Shown here in pieces: positions 1-11,679 of a DNA stretch of 64,000 nucleotides. The first letter of the stretch is position 1. Each line of letters starts with the position of its first letter. Source of the stretch: Siderastrea siderea (taxonomy: Eukaryota; Cnidaria; Anthozoa; Scleractinia; Rhizangiidae); NCBI GenBank assembly GCA_964030785.1, contig OZ034969.1, positions 40,505,201-40,569,200 on the forward strand, read 5' to 3'. The notes under the pieces were generated by a model. That model was not told the origin of the DNA. It made no database searches and was given only the letters and a program-made list of their open reading frames with translations. A program made the translations under genes and the position numbers.

Positions 1-48
1 GTTAAGGGAACATGTCACACTGAAGGACCACACGGTTCACCAGCAGAC

Positions 49-1010
49 ATGACAGCTGAAGCAGTGACCTCGACCTCAGACACCCTCAAGTCACCGGAGG
101 AGATATTCAGCAATTTAACACCAGATTACAAGCAGGCGTTCTGCTCTCTTTCAATTCTTACCCTGGTGGTGGAACACTTTTTTTCGAGCATGCGTGATCG
201 GTATGCCATGCCATACTTATTACAATGTGCCCAACTGTTGATTCCCACCATACAGGAGACAGTGAAGAAGCTAACAAATGCATCTTTCATTTACTACACG
301 CGGAGGACAGCCTACTATCTGGATCTGGCAGCGTCGGTGCGTTATGCCAACCTCAAATAGCTTGAGAAACCGCCAGCAATCACAGTTTCGCCTCATGACC
401 TCCAGCTATTACAAGAATGGCAGAGGCAATACTGTGGTGGTGTTCGGCAATGGACTGTCCGCGATATAAGCAAATTGTTTGCCATCGTTTCAAATCGTTT
501 TCAATCGTTTCAAGGCTGAGGTAACCCACAACATCATGCGTTGCCAAGGACAACAAGCTGAAGAGGATAATGAAACACTGGTCACTGTTGTGGAAGATAG
601 CTCAACACCAGTCCTGTTCAAAAAGGGAGTGTTTTTAGCGGTCAAGCCTGGATTCAAAATAAATGCACCGAGTCACGTCTCCAAAGCAAACTTCTACATT
701 GTGATGACTGAATCAGATGTGCTCGACAATCCGAATGAGACTGCTATTGCTGTAATGTGGTTTTCTGGAACTGAGACAACAGGCGAAGAATTTGGCTGCT
801 TTGTGGCTGTGGGATCAGGGACGCTTTAAAAAAAAGGCATCTTGTTTCCCCTGGAGAACAATGACCTAACAATCAGTGAGACTGGTGACAGTAATACAAG
901 CAATATTGTGTACATCTCTGACACGTTATTCACGCATTTTAAACTCACTCAACAACAGAAACCCAACAGCATCTGCAGTTGCAGAAGTAAACCAATCAAT
1001 CCAATCAATC
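49..1010 (+). pseudogene. Degraded gene of unknown family, transposon-like
   Basis: I do not recognise the family with confidence. The first open stretch (49-360, 103 codons) contains VEHFFSSMRDRYAMPYL followed by an F-x-YYT block, which resembles the end of some cnidarian repeat-encoded proteins. The same frame reads coherently past the stop at 358 to about 510. A second frame opens at 479-829 and, after an in-frame TAA at the GTL codons, continues coherently to about 1010. At least two in-frame stops and one frame change are therefore needed, so the locus is dead. The 5' end may lie outside the window. A TE-derived origin is inference from the repeat-rich setting. Confidence 0.4.
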
Positions 1011-1100
1011 CCTTTCTGGAGAGAACTGGGTGGAGGCATGCTGAGCGGATAGTCGTGTTTGTAAAGCTCTCCGTATTTTAATTGTTTTTACTAATGCTTT

Positions 1101-1600
1101 ATGGCTGACGAGACTTCAAATCTTAAAAAAAGAGCATGGAAGTGATTCAAGCATTTCTGATAATGAGCTGAGGTCCCCAGAAGAAAAAAGATCCAGAGAT
1201 AAGCCTTTGAAAGTTGACTTACCGTCTTCTTCAGGTGACATAATTTCGGAACACGTGGAAATGACTCACGACAACCTCGGTAAGAAAATTGACCTTATTC
1301 TTTTAAGTGTCGAGGCCGTGAACTCGAAACTGGAGTCAATAGGTGCAGTAGTCTAGAAGCCTAGAACAGAATCTTAACAAGATACAAAGCAGAGTCGAAA
1401 CGCTCGAGCAAGACCAGGCGAAGTCGAAGGTCACCATTAATGAAATGGAGGATGGCCTCCAAGCTTTGACTACCATTGTCGAAGAAAGTAGGACCGTCGA
1501 TGATGGAGTAAAGAAATACTGCGATAACAAATATAAGGAATTGCAGGACAAATGTGACCCTCCACAGGATTTCCAGCATAATGGTGATGACACGGGCACG
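1101..1600 (+). pseudogene. L1-like LINE ORF1 fragment (coiled-coil part)
   Basis: An ATG at 1101 opens a short frame. After a frame change near 1130 a highly charged, serine-rich stretch leads into heptad-rich sequence (NSKLESIGAVV, then LEQNLNKIQSRVETLEQDQ and NEMEDGLQALTTIVEES), with a further break at the TAG near 1355. A charged N-terminus followed by a trimeric coiled coil is the usual start of L1-type ORF1 RNA-binding proteins. The RRM-like and C-terminal domains seen in the copy at 52.4-53.2 kb are absent, so this is a 3'-truncated fragment ending near 1580 in unrelated repeat DNA. It could instead be the coiled coil of another family. Confidence 0.45.
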
Positions 1601-1810
1601 CATGCGATGACACGGCACACTAAGCGTGACAACTGACACGGCATATGCGCATATTTAATAAGGAAACAAAGAGTGTCACGGTAGCTTGTTTCGCACGCCT
1701 TAACACGCTAAAACTTTTGTTTTTAGCAGCGTGTTAAATGTCACGCTTCAAGCGTGCTAAAATGAGTAAATCGTGTGACATGGCACAGTAGACTGACACG
1801 GAATAGAAGA
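1580..1810. repeat. Palindrome-rich repeat with TGACACGG motifs
   Basis: TGACACGG occurs four times (near 1585, 1609, 1634 and 1795). A hairpin is formed by TTAACACGCT at 1700-1709 and AGCGTGTTAA at 1728-1737, with an inner GCTAAAA/TTTTAGC pair. A related TTAACACGCTAAA sequence appears near 43477, so this is probably part of a dispersed element. No coding capacity is seen. Confidence 0.4.
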
Positions 1811-2344
1811 AGTGTAGTAACAATTTTGTTTAAAAACATCGGATGGTCACGAAAACTCCTGCTGTAAAAAGTTCCTTGCAGTGAGCTTTTGTTTTATTGT
1901 ATTTCATGTTTGCACCCTACGGGGAAGGATGAGAAATAAAATGACAGGGCTGTAGAATTATTGAAAAAATCTTTAGTGTTGTTCGACGCAATAATTTATA
2001 TCCGTTAACTTAAGTGAACTAACCTTGCAAAGTAAAACCAGAAGCTGATTGCGACGGTACTTTTCTTTTAAGCGTATTTGCATGAATATTAAATCAAGTG
2101 TTAGTAGACATCGAGTTAATAATGAAGCCTAGTAGCTGGAGAGACGAAAAAAGATTTAAATCCCTCATGTAGTACCTTCAAGTTGAAAATTTGTGCTTTT
2201 AAAAGACCGTGAGGTTTCTCGAACGCATCACGGGATGCGGCTCAGTAACGTGTCTTATTATGGGGTGTGAATACCTTTCGTTACCATAGTTACATGACAT
2301 CCTGCGTGTGTACCAGCATTCACGTTCTAAAACACAGTACAGTA
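1811..2344. other. Non-coding, nothing recognised
   Basis: AT-rich sequence between the palindromic repeat and the first plausible ATG of the next gene. I see no convincing ORF, RNA or repeat. It could hold the promoter or 5' UTR of the gene starting at 2345. Confidence 0.3.
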
Positions 2345-4222
2345 ATGGAGTGTAATGCAAGGGAACAATCTCGCTGTTTAAATTTTACAACGGATGATTT
2401 AGATCGATTAGAGAGCGTAGAGGAAATATACTTTAAGACGAGAGATCGAGGAAGAGGATGAAGATGTTGATTTGGACTCTAGTAGCAGTTCTGACGAAGA
2501 CGACCACCCTGATCAAGAAGATGACGCTGTTGAGCTCATGGACGTTCACATAACTGAACGAGCTAAAGTGCAAACATTTTATGCAGAAACCTGTAAATGT
2601 AAACTGGGCATTGGAGAGATGGCCTGCAGTGCAACCCTCACCTTGACGACTTCGAGTGTCGAAACAACTGCAATGAACTGTCATCTGCCGAACTCGACTT
2701 GGTCGTACTAGGAATAATTCACAGCTCGTTAACCTGTAACAAAACTAGCATCTCTGGCAGAGTGGAGAGAAATCGCCAAAACACAAGAATGTGCTACCTC
2801 TACCACGGAAAAAGGATTTGCAAGAAAACATTCCTCTTTTTGCATTGTCTGCAATCATATAGGTTTCACAGCCTTGTGACGCACTACAGAAAGAGTGGAT
2901 TGACTTTGCGAACCCATGGAAACTCGAAACGGCTTCCGAGTAGTTCTTCGTCTACCGAAACAGTTCAACAGGTGGTCAAATTCATTAAAAATGTAGCTGA
3001 GGAACAAGCCCTCCTTCTACCCGGACGTGTTCCTGGTTGTAAAAGGATTGATGTTAAGCTGTTGCCGTCAAACCTCACAAAACACAGTCTATGGAAGAAG
3101 TATGTAGATATCTGTGCGAGCACGGGGCAAGTATCGGTTGGCTATTCAAAATTCTGTGACCTGTGGAATCAACTATGTCCGTTTATTTTGATCATGCGGC
3201 CTGCAACTGACTTGTGTTGGACATGCCAGAAAAACAATAATCAAATCCACAAAACTGCCAATTTACCCAAAGCAGAGAAAGTCGAAGTGGTTAGAAGGCA
3301 AGAGGAACATCTCCGTCTCGCCTCAGGAGAACGAGAACATTATAAAAACTGTTGCAATGAATCTAAAGCGCACGTTCAAGCTCACCTTGACGAAGTAGAC
3401 TTTGCTTTTGGACAGAAAGCATGTTCATACGAAGGAACAGTACATTATTCATACGACTATGCGCAGCAACTGCATTATCCATCTAATCCCAACCAGCCAG
3501 GACCAATTTATTTTAAGACGCCAAGAAAATGTTCACTTTTTGGTGTATGCTGCGAAGTTATCCCTCGCCAAGTCAATTTCCTTATTGACGAGAATGTATT
3601 GACTGGTAAAGGAGCAAACAGCACAATTTCTTACGTGCATTACTTCTTCAAGAACCATGGATTAGGAGAAACTCATGCACAAATCCACGCTGACAACTGC
3701 GGGGCTCAAAACAAAAATTCAGCATTTTTGTGGTACTATTTGTGGTACCTTTTGCCTGGACACACGAAGTTTGCCCCTGACTGGTGTTTTGGCTTAGTCA
3801 AACAAAAGACAAGACGTACCTTTATTTCATCTCTATTTGACATTGCCAGGGCTGTCGAAGAATCTGCTTCAGTTAACGTTGCCGAGTTTGTCGGCTTGCA
3901 CAACGGAACAGTTCGTGTCCCTACTTTCGATTGGGTCACTTACCTGGGACAATTCTTTAAAAAATTACCTAACATTAAATCATATTATCATTTTCGATTT
4001 GACAAGGATTTTCCCGGAACCATATTTTGCAAACAATATTGGTTCTCGGAAGAAACGGCAATTAACCTTCTCCAAAACAGAAATCAGCTCCCGCGACCTG
4101 GACAACTCCCTGCCACAGTCAGTCCCCAAGGCATCAGCCGAGAGCGTGCCGAGTATCTTTATAAAGAAATTAGAGAGTTTTGCCGCGATGGAACCGAAGA
4201 TTTAGTTGCTCCACCTATCTGA
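2345..4222 (+). pseudogene. DUF7869-like, DDE-transposase-like protein, frameshifted
   Basis: The longest open stretch (to 4222, about 500 codons) contains HADNCGAQNKN, an H-x-DN-x-x-x-QN-K block, and GHTKFAPDWCFGLVKQK, which I associate with the DUF7869 family of cnidarian proteins whose core looks like a DDE nuclease fold. A zinc-binding look is given by DLCWTCQ upstream. The likely start is ATG 2345. Two frame changes are needed, near 2445 (before an EEEDEDVDLDSSSSSDEDD acidic tract) and near 2630, so this copy is probably a pseudogene. The segment between the HADNC block and GHTKFAP looks short, suggesting a small internal deletion. Function is unknown; a transposase ancestry is inference. 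Confidence 0.5.
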
Positions 4223-5202
4223 GATCAAGAAATTTCAAACTTTTATAGCGAGTGACTGATGGCCATTTGACAGAATTGTATAGCTAGTTGAGAATACTGT
4301 AAATTAAAGATGTGTTGACAAGTCATTCGATCATCGCAATTCATGTGTATAGTGGAAGAACTTTTGGAAAGTAATTAAAACAAAATGTAAGGAAAGTTTA
4401 ACCTACTGCTGTGTGTGAATATTGTTTTCCGGGTCCAAAGCCTTTTTTAAAACCAATACCTAAAGAATGGTTGTGCTGGTTCTAGCCTCCTTAAATCAAC
4501 CAATTTTCTTTCAAATTTTCCGATAGTGCATTTAACTTTCATTTAAAACCTTTTTTTTTCAACAACAAAAAAAACCTTCGATCGTAACTGGGTGCCAGAG
4601 GGTGTTTTTTTCTAGCGCGGGAAGCCACAGCTGTACTAATTACACGCGTGGAAAGGAGGTTGCTTAGTTGTGAGTCAGAGGTTTGTCTCGGGAGTTTTTT
4701 TTAACCGTAGCGCAGTCTTTTTCATCCTATAGATGTTTTGATAGCAAACCTTGGGACTTCAGGGCTGGTGCGCTGTAAATGGCAACAACTGTGTTTAGTG
4801 CGCGCTAAAAATTACATGGCGTTAACTTGTGGTAAACTTTCTAAATGTAACCAACAATGAAACAGGCCTATAAGTATTTGAAATGTGTGCTCTCTGAATA
4901 AACATTTCAAATTCGTTACATCTGTTGCTCTTAAAATTGACTTGCGCTTATTACTTGCTGAAAGGCACAACTTTCTTTGTAAGAATACAAAATTGTGTCA
5001 GGAGTGCTAATTTTACCGGCGGTAATTTTCAACACCTAGGTGACAAAAGGCAAACAAAAGAAGGCTGGAGGAAGGAAAAAGGTTTAAATAAACAACACCC
5101 TTTTACAATCAAAAATATTGTTTTCCTGCTCTGGAAACATGATTTTAAAAAATAATAAAATATTTCCTGACTCAGAGCGCAATAAAAATTTTTAAAAACT
5201 GT
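4223..5202. other. Non-coding, AT-rich
   Basis: No protein-coding signal I can support. AATAAA-like words near 4898 and poly-T/poly-A runs are present but not tied to a transcript. It may include the 3' UTR of the preceding gene. Confidence 0.3.
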
Positions 5203-5695
5203 TAAAGTGGAATATTTCGTCCGGACCAACCGAACTTCATCAGCCACGGTAGAAATGTGAATATAAAGAAGGGTTATATCACTTCATAAGGGTCTCAAGG
5301 GGCCTAAAATAGTGTTATAGATGTTGGCTAATTCGAAGCCATTGTCTCTATTCAAAGAGGGCTTTCAGAACCGGATCTCAATTGCTTCCCTTATGCGGCG
5401 TTTGAACGTGTTGCTTTCCGTGGCGAGAACTTTTGTTTCGCTGGAATCCACCGAATGTCCCGTGAGCTGGCAATGTTCGTGAACGGCTGATGTCAATCCC
5501 TTGAAAGATGTTCCTTAATTCTGGTATCAAGCACACGAGAAGTTTTGCCAATGTATTGTTTGTTGCACTGATCACAATGAATGTAATAAACTGTGCCACA
5601 CTTCTTTAGGTGTTCAGTTTTGTCTTTAACCTGTACCATTTCTACCCTGGCTGATGAAGTTCAGTTAGTCCGGATGAAATATTCCACTATAATGA
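5203..5695 (-). mobile_element. Penelope-like element 3' fragment with GIY-YIG remnant
   Basis: On the minus strand, about 5640 to 5490, codons read GTVYYIHCDQCNKQYIGKTSR followed by an L-x-x-R-I-x-EH pattern: the GIY-YIG endonuclease domain at the C-terminus of Penelope-like retroelements, with the Y-I and Y-I-G blocks and downstream Arg visible. The frame breaks after about 50 codons. The piece is bracketed by a roughly 55-bp inverted repeat: 5203-5258 and 5634-5693 match in opposite orientation (both carry AACTTCATCAGCCA and a GGAATATTTC word). Inverted terminal copies fit the complex LTR-like ends of Penelope elements. No reverse transcriptase is visible, so the insertion is 5'-truncated. 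Confidence 0.6.
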
Positions 5696-6616
5696 AATGA
5701 AATATGAAATAAAAAATATGAACAGGTTCGCTAAGATTACATCTTTCAAATATAACTAAACGCAATCACTCTAAAGCTAATCGATCCGAATGCCACAATA
5801 AACTTTAAAGGACTTTGGAAAAAATTTCCAGTTTAAAGTGGTTCGCTTTTATTTTGTCCTGGATTACCGTAATAAACTTCAAACAAACAGAAACAGCTTT
5901 GAACAATAAGCTGTCCTAGGAACGCTTTGAGCACAAAACAATATTTGGTTGCTTTAATAGTTGGGAAATGATACGCACCAATTAGAACTATTAGATTTCA
6001 GCCTTCATTTTTTGCCGTGTCGCAAGTCGCTTAATAAAAGTAATTAGAAAAATAATACATCAAAAGAAGTTAACTTGTTTTGAACTCTTAATTCTTGACT
6101 GTTGGTTAATTAGAGTGTTTCTTGTTTCTCAAAATTAAAAAAAAAAGTTCTCAAAGCAATGTCCACAAGAGTTCGTATAACGCATTCTAACTTATGCGTT
6201 TACGGCTTGCCGTCCTCACATGAACGACCTTAAACGGAAATTTTCGTAAACGATTTTCAGAGTCGATATGTTCGTAGACAAGTAAATATTTTTCGTGTGG
6301 ATAGTCGTAAACGCATAAAAGGACTCGCGTGGGCACAGCGGCAGTAACTTATTTTTCACCGCCAAAAGGCTTGTGAATTTTGCATTCTTCAAAAGGTCTT
6401 GTTTCCTAAATTAGCACCTCGTAGTTATCACACCTATTATTTGGGGTTGCCTGAAAGAAGACAAAAGACGGAAAAAGTAATCATTCCTGTGAATGGCACT
6501 TCTTAGCCTATTGCTTATTGGCTCAATGTAAATTAATTACGCATAAAAGCCTGAGACGAACAGAAAAGTCTGTCTATTCTTACAGCCTTCTGCCGGATTG
6601 TTACAACACCTTCATA
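5696..6616. other. Non-coding upstream region
   Basis: AT-rich sequence with no supported ORF. It lies directly upstream of the three-exon gene at 6617 and would include its promoter if that gene is or was expressed. No TATA or other element is clear enough to call. Confidence 0.3.
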
Positions 6617-9083
6617 ATGGCTTTACGCAACCTTACCAAAGTTCCAAAACTGTGTCTTGTGTATTTTGCTGTTGACAAAAGTACGTGCATTATCGAAACA
6701 AGAAAACTACGATCGAAAGAGACAGGAGAGCTGTTTTCAGAAACTGCACCAAACGCGAGAGACGTGGTGACGATAAAAAGTGGAGGCAAGCTGCTGGAGG
6801 CTATGGTTATTGCAGCAGATGGTAAGTAGACAGCCTTTTCCGTTTTTTTTTTCCATCTCAATGCTAACTGATGTTTAACCTTAGTGTACTGTTGACACTG
6901 TTGTCACAGTGCTTAGAGGATTTCTTACGATCACATTAATTTTTTTCTCTTTCCTCTTTCTAGATAACGAAGATAACCTTAACAAAGAAGAAAGGACTTT
7001 TGTTGAAGGAAACGCAGGGCTTTTCAATCCGGAACCATGTTCTGCTTGAACTAAGAGATCCAACGAAGACCAGCATACGGATGTGACGAAAAAACGGAAA
7101 ACGTCGGGTGACGAGGTAAGCCTGTAATATCGAGGAAATTTTTTTGTTATCAAGAACTGATCAGCAAAAGAGCATGAAATTGCAAACGACTTCCTTTCAT
7201 CAGTAACCCTTGGCGAGTATTTTGCCTATAAAATTAAATGATGTAGTTCAGGACCGATTTTTTTAATAATGAAGTTTGTTAAGATCATGGTTTCAAAAAT
7301 TATATCAATTTGGGTCGCTTCGATACAAAGTCGCTTCTACATAACTGGCTTCGATACAACCTAAGTTGTTTTCATAGGAGAGGATTTCATACAGCATGTG
7401 ATTTTCTTAATGTTTTAGTTTCTACGTAAATTTCATGCAGTCGGCTTATACCTGAGCTAATAGCTTTACGTAAGCCAACGGTGACGCACGTGTAATGCAG
7501 AGTTCTTTTCATGGAACAAAGTTCCAAGTTGTATGATTTCAGTAAACCAGCCAAATTGCCGTCACGAAAGAGTGTGTAAAACAAAATCCAAACTCCTTTA
7601 AAAATGGTCTATTTCATTCATAACGCCTAGATTGTTTCATCGAAACGACCATGATTGACCAAATATACCGTATCGAAACGACCGTTAACATTTGCTGTTT
7701 GAGTTGTTCATGTTTTCTTAAAACTTTTGTTACTTTACAGAACGCGCACTTTGTTCCACCGTGTTCGTGCTCTTGAGGAGTTTTCCCTCTTAATTTAGTG
7801 TGATTCAATATACAGATTACTTTTACGTTTTGATCGTCTGTGAAATTTGCCTTTAACGGCGGAACTAAAAGTGCAGTTTTGTCTAAAAGCTTTAGTACCT
7901 AGCGCGAGCGCCCTGTTCCTTCTCTTGTAACCATTTTTGAAACTGACTGGAAAGCAACCAACATTTTTTTATGACAAGCAATTACAAATTTTTCGCCTAC
8001 CTTTGTTTGAGAGTGGTAGCATCCTGTCAAGAGCAAACGTCAAAGCCGCCCTTCGTTATTTTTTTATATTTATAACCTGAATTTGGCAATTATGACGAGA
8101 ACAATAAAGAAAGCGCGCGCTTAGTATTAAAGAGAGCCATCCTTTCTCTCGGTGTTATAGAATCGGTCTGAAAAGTAGTTATCCGTATTCATTGATCTGA
8201 CCACCCATACTTTTTAACTTACAGGTAGAGATGTTGGACGAATTTCTGAAAGAACAACGTGAAAAACAGGCCCGATTTAAGCAGCAAAGTGTTAATGAGA
8301 AGACCAAAACATCTAAAAACGCATCCATTCAGTGTGGTAGACGAGACGTCGAGAAATCAGAAGTGGCTGTGGAGACAGTTTCCAGATGTCATGGACGATT
8401 TGAAGGTTCAAATCAGGCAGCTCACTAAGATCGTGGCCGATCTTCCTGCCCTGAGGAACAACCAAAGCAAAAGGCGTAATCGTCACTTTAGCGACGAAGA
8501 AATCCTCTCGATGTCGGATTCGCTTAGCGATGTCGTGCCATTTGACCCGGACGCGGAAGTTAGCAGTAATCAGCCAGTCCCAGAAACGCCACCAGAAAGA
8601 CCACAGTCGTTGAATCTACCGGGCATCACTCAGAGCGTTCCCTTGGCAGCAACCAACACAACAGCCATGGCTCCTCCACCTCCATGTCCACCCTCTCTTC
8701 AGCTGCGATCACCACTATCAACCATAGATCCGAACGTCCAAATTGTACACCGCACTAACCACAGTTATGGCCCTACAGATGATCACCGGCACAACGTTGA
8801 GTCAATAGTGTCTTTTGGTTCGAACATGATTACAACAGCTATGGCCTGCGTGGACGCACTCTTCACCAATGATGAACTGGTTAACAGCAACACCTCTGGC
8901 TCAAATGGCTACCAACAGCTGGATGACATAAAGCTTCATTTCCTCGAGTCGACGCTTTGCCAAAAGTTTGAATCCCCAGCATTTGCCAGCCAGTGGGAGA
9001 ATGTACGAGCGCGTATCAACACAAAATGCAGGGGGAAACGAAGAACTGTAATTAGAAGACTACAGAAAAAGACAAATTTTTAA
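6617..9083 (+). pseudogene. Three-exon BEN-domain-like gene, probably degraded
   Basis: Exon 1 runs from ATG 6617 to 6821 with a GTAAGT donor; exon 2 is 6964-7115 between a polypyrimidine-TAG acceptor and a GTAAGC donor; exon 3 starts at 8225 after TTTTAACTTACAG and ends at the stop at 9083. Exon 1 encodes a KVPKLCLVYFAVDKST start typical of proteins with a small N-terminal module. Exon 3 has a Lys/Gln-rich helix, then a proline-rich linker and a C-terminal block (TAMACVDALFTNDELV to ARINTKCRGKRR) matching the BEN-domain pattern of a hydrophobic helix, Ser/Thr-Gly turn and a final IN-x-KC-x-x-xRR. An in-frame TGA at 7047 and a frame change near 8390 suggest a pseudogene, unless they are sequence errors or my exon limits are off. 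BEN proteins bind DNA and act in chromatin repression. Confidence 0.45.
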
Positions 9084-9106
9084 TGCTATAGACTTTCTTA
9101 AGGAAC

Positions 9107-9112
9107 AATAAA
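9107..9112 (+). terminator. Polyadenylation signal AATAAA
   Basis: A canonical AATAAA lies 24 bases after the stop codon of the BEN-like gene, supporting that this was a real polymerase II gene with a short 3' UTR. Confidence 0.4.
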
Positions 9113-9118
9113 TTCACA

Positions 9119-9734
9119 ACGTAGGTACTTACCAGTAATTAGGATAATTTCTTTTCTTCTGCGTATGTTGATGCAAAAAAGATTAGGAGAAAACACTTCT
9201 TAAGTTCTTAAGTTTTTGAGTGAAGTAATGTATATTAAAAAAACCTCTAGTCTAGTCTTTTTCGCAAACAAAGTAACTTTGCAATGTTTGTACCTGCCAA
9301 AAATTATAGGATAGTTCTTTTCTTCTGATAATTGTGTCAGTGTAAAATAGAGTACGTAATTTTTTTCCCCCAAAATATCGAGTGAAATGTTGTGTTTGTA
9401 TTAAACAAGATGTTTGTGAAACTAATACACTAACTTCTAAAAGGACCAGATATGTTGTGCATGTACCTTACCGATTCTGTTTCTTTTTTTTTTTGTTCAT
9501 TGACTTCCCTGTTCATTTTGCAAACGTAAAAGAGAGCTATTTATTTAACGGTAGAAATTTGATTCCTTAGATAAGAAATTGAATATGCAAATTTGCTAAA
9601 AGTTTAGAGGTTTGTTATGTTTGGCACGCCACGGATTTAGTTTAGCAACACTAATTTAAAGCGCCTAAAAGCGTGGAACATTTAATTTACTTGTCAAGGC
9701 AAATTTGCTAATTTCCTATGGAGGGTCACAAATT
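9119..9734. other. Non-coding, AT-rich
   Basis: No supported gene. Two loosely similar stretches (near 9135 and 9305, sharing a TTCTTTTCTTCTG word) hint at a decayed local duplication. Confidence 0.25.
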
Positions 9735-10711
9735 ATTATATGCAGAGGTTTACCAACAGCGTGAAAATCTCCGATTTTACAGTATTAAAGAATCGCCTGA
9801 GGGAAAGGAAGATTCCTGCTCTACTCTTTGAGGATTCTTTGAGCAGGTGCTCTGTATCCAGCCAGACGAAATCCAACAGATTGAGTTCAACGAATGCATA
9901 GAGTGGGGAAAACAAATGAAGACGCAAGGTCACGACCGATAATAGTAAGGTTTTTGCGATATCAAGCTCGAGAATTTATCTTCTCCAAGACGAGTCTTTC
10001 GAAAGATTCCCAGTTTTGCATCTCAGCGGATTTGCCAAAGGAGATCGTTAAAAGGCGCGGGAATCAGTCAAAGAAGTTGTTAGAGGCGAGAAAATCCGGT
10101 AAGCTTGTATATTTCAGCTGTGCAGAGCCCGATAAGCTTTACATTAACAGAGATTTGGTACCATTATGAACTGACTTTAATGTTTTTGGTTAGCCTTCGT
10201 AGTCTTCACTCAGTTGTTTTTCGATAGGCAGTTAAACTTAATAGAATAAATTGAAAGTTTGAAAGTTGAAAAGGTGCTTAGTGGAATTTTTTGACTATAC
10301 GAATTTATAGTTTATCGCTACAGGGAAGGTAACATCTATCTTTTCACTTTATATTTCAGCTGTAAAGTACATAGCGTTCTGTTGGAGAGCTGACACGCAA
10401 CACGATACGGATAGTTGTTTTCTTCCTTGAGTAATTCTGTTTGGTGTTTCAGTTACTTTTCTCGATTCGATCCACAGCAGCAAAGCAGCATTTTCTGGCT
10501 GCTGTTAAATATGTTTTTCAGTTTTCAGTGTTTCGTTTTGCATGCCGTTGTTTTTTTCTTTTTTTGTGATGTAATTAACTGCATAAAACGTTGTTGGTTT
10601 AACATAAGGTCAAATGCAAATTCAAGGTTATTCTCACTTAAAGCTGGCTATACAACTAATGAATCTACTTGTTTAAATGGGTGGTTTTTGAATGGATTAC
10701 TATTTAAATAT

Positions 10712-11640
10712 GGCACCTAAAAATATTAACTTTAAGTTTTTGTCTTTAAATGCTCGAGGAATTCGGTCTTTTGAGAAACGGAAGGCATTGTTTGGGTGGT
10801 TAATGAAAAATAATGCGGATATTTGTTTTTTGCAAGAATCGTATAGTACTCCTGAGGCGGAAAACGTTTGGAAATCTCAATGGAAAGGGGAAATGTTTTT
10901 CTCTCATGGTACAGTCCATAGTAAGGGTGTCCTCATTCTTATTAACAATAACTTGGAGTTCGAACTAAAAAACCTCAAAAATTGACAAAGATGGGCGTTT
11001 TATCTTTATAGAAGCAAAGGTTCAGGAATATCCCTTTCTTTTTGTCATTACCTTTATGCCCCAAACAAAACAAACAAGCAAGTAACCTTTTTTGAAGAAA
11101 TCAGAGAAGAACTGGACAATTGTTGTTTAGAGGAAGATTGTAATACTGTAATTGGTGGGGATTTTAACGCTATTTTCGACCCCGATCAGTTAAGAACATA
11201 GAAAGCATATGCATTATCAATGATTTAGTTGATATATGGAGGGTTAGAAACCCAAAGAAAAAACGTTTTACTTGGCATCAGAAGACTCCTGTAATTCAGA
11301 GGAGGCTTGACTACTGGCTAGTAAGCAGTGGTATGCAGGAGGATATTGATAATGCTGATGTCATTCCATCGCTTAAATCCGACCATTCCACAATTGTGCT
11401 ATCTCTGAATGGAATTGAAAATGGACCCCGTGGTCCTTCTCATTGGAAGCTTAATTCTAGCTTATTGGATGATAAGGAAGATGAAGGCAAAAGAGCGAAG
11501 GTCAAAAATGGCAACTTTAGAGTCAAGACTTAACGACTGCCAAAAAATGTGTGATCAAGATCCCTCACCAGAAAATATGAACATGTTTGAAGTCATAAAA
11601 ACAGAGTATGAGCTCCAGAATGACTACATCACCCAGTGAG
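10712..11640 (+). pseudogene. LINE ORF2 apurinic endonuclease domain
   Basis: LNARG near the N-terminus, CFLQES, VIGGDFNAIFDP and LKSDHSTIVLSL are the N, E, D-x-N and SDH signature blocks of exonuclease-endonuclease-phosphatase nucleases that nick target DNA for LINE retrotransposition. A frame change follows codon 98 (near 10985), a deletion or break lies near 11200, and another near 11500. Catalytic Asn, Glu, Asp and His motifs are all recognisable, so the decay is recent enough to read. It belongs to the deleted LINE spanning 9735-12735. Confidence 0.65.
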
Positions 11641-11679
11641 GGAAAATCTATTTTTCAACCGATTTACTATAAGTAAGGA

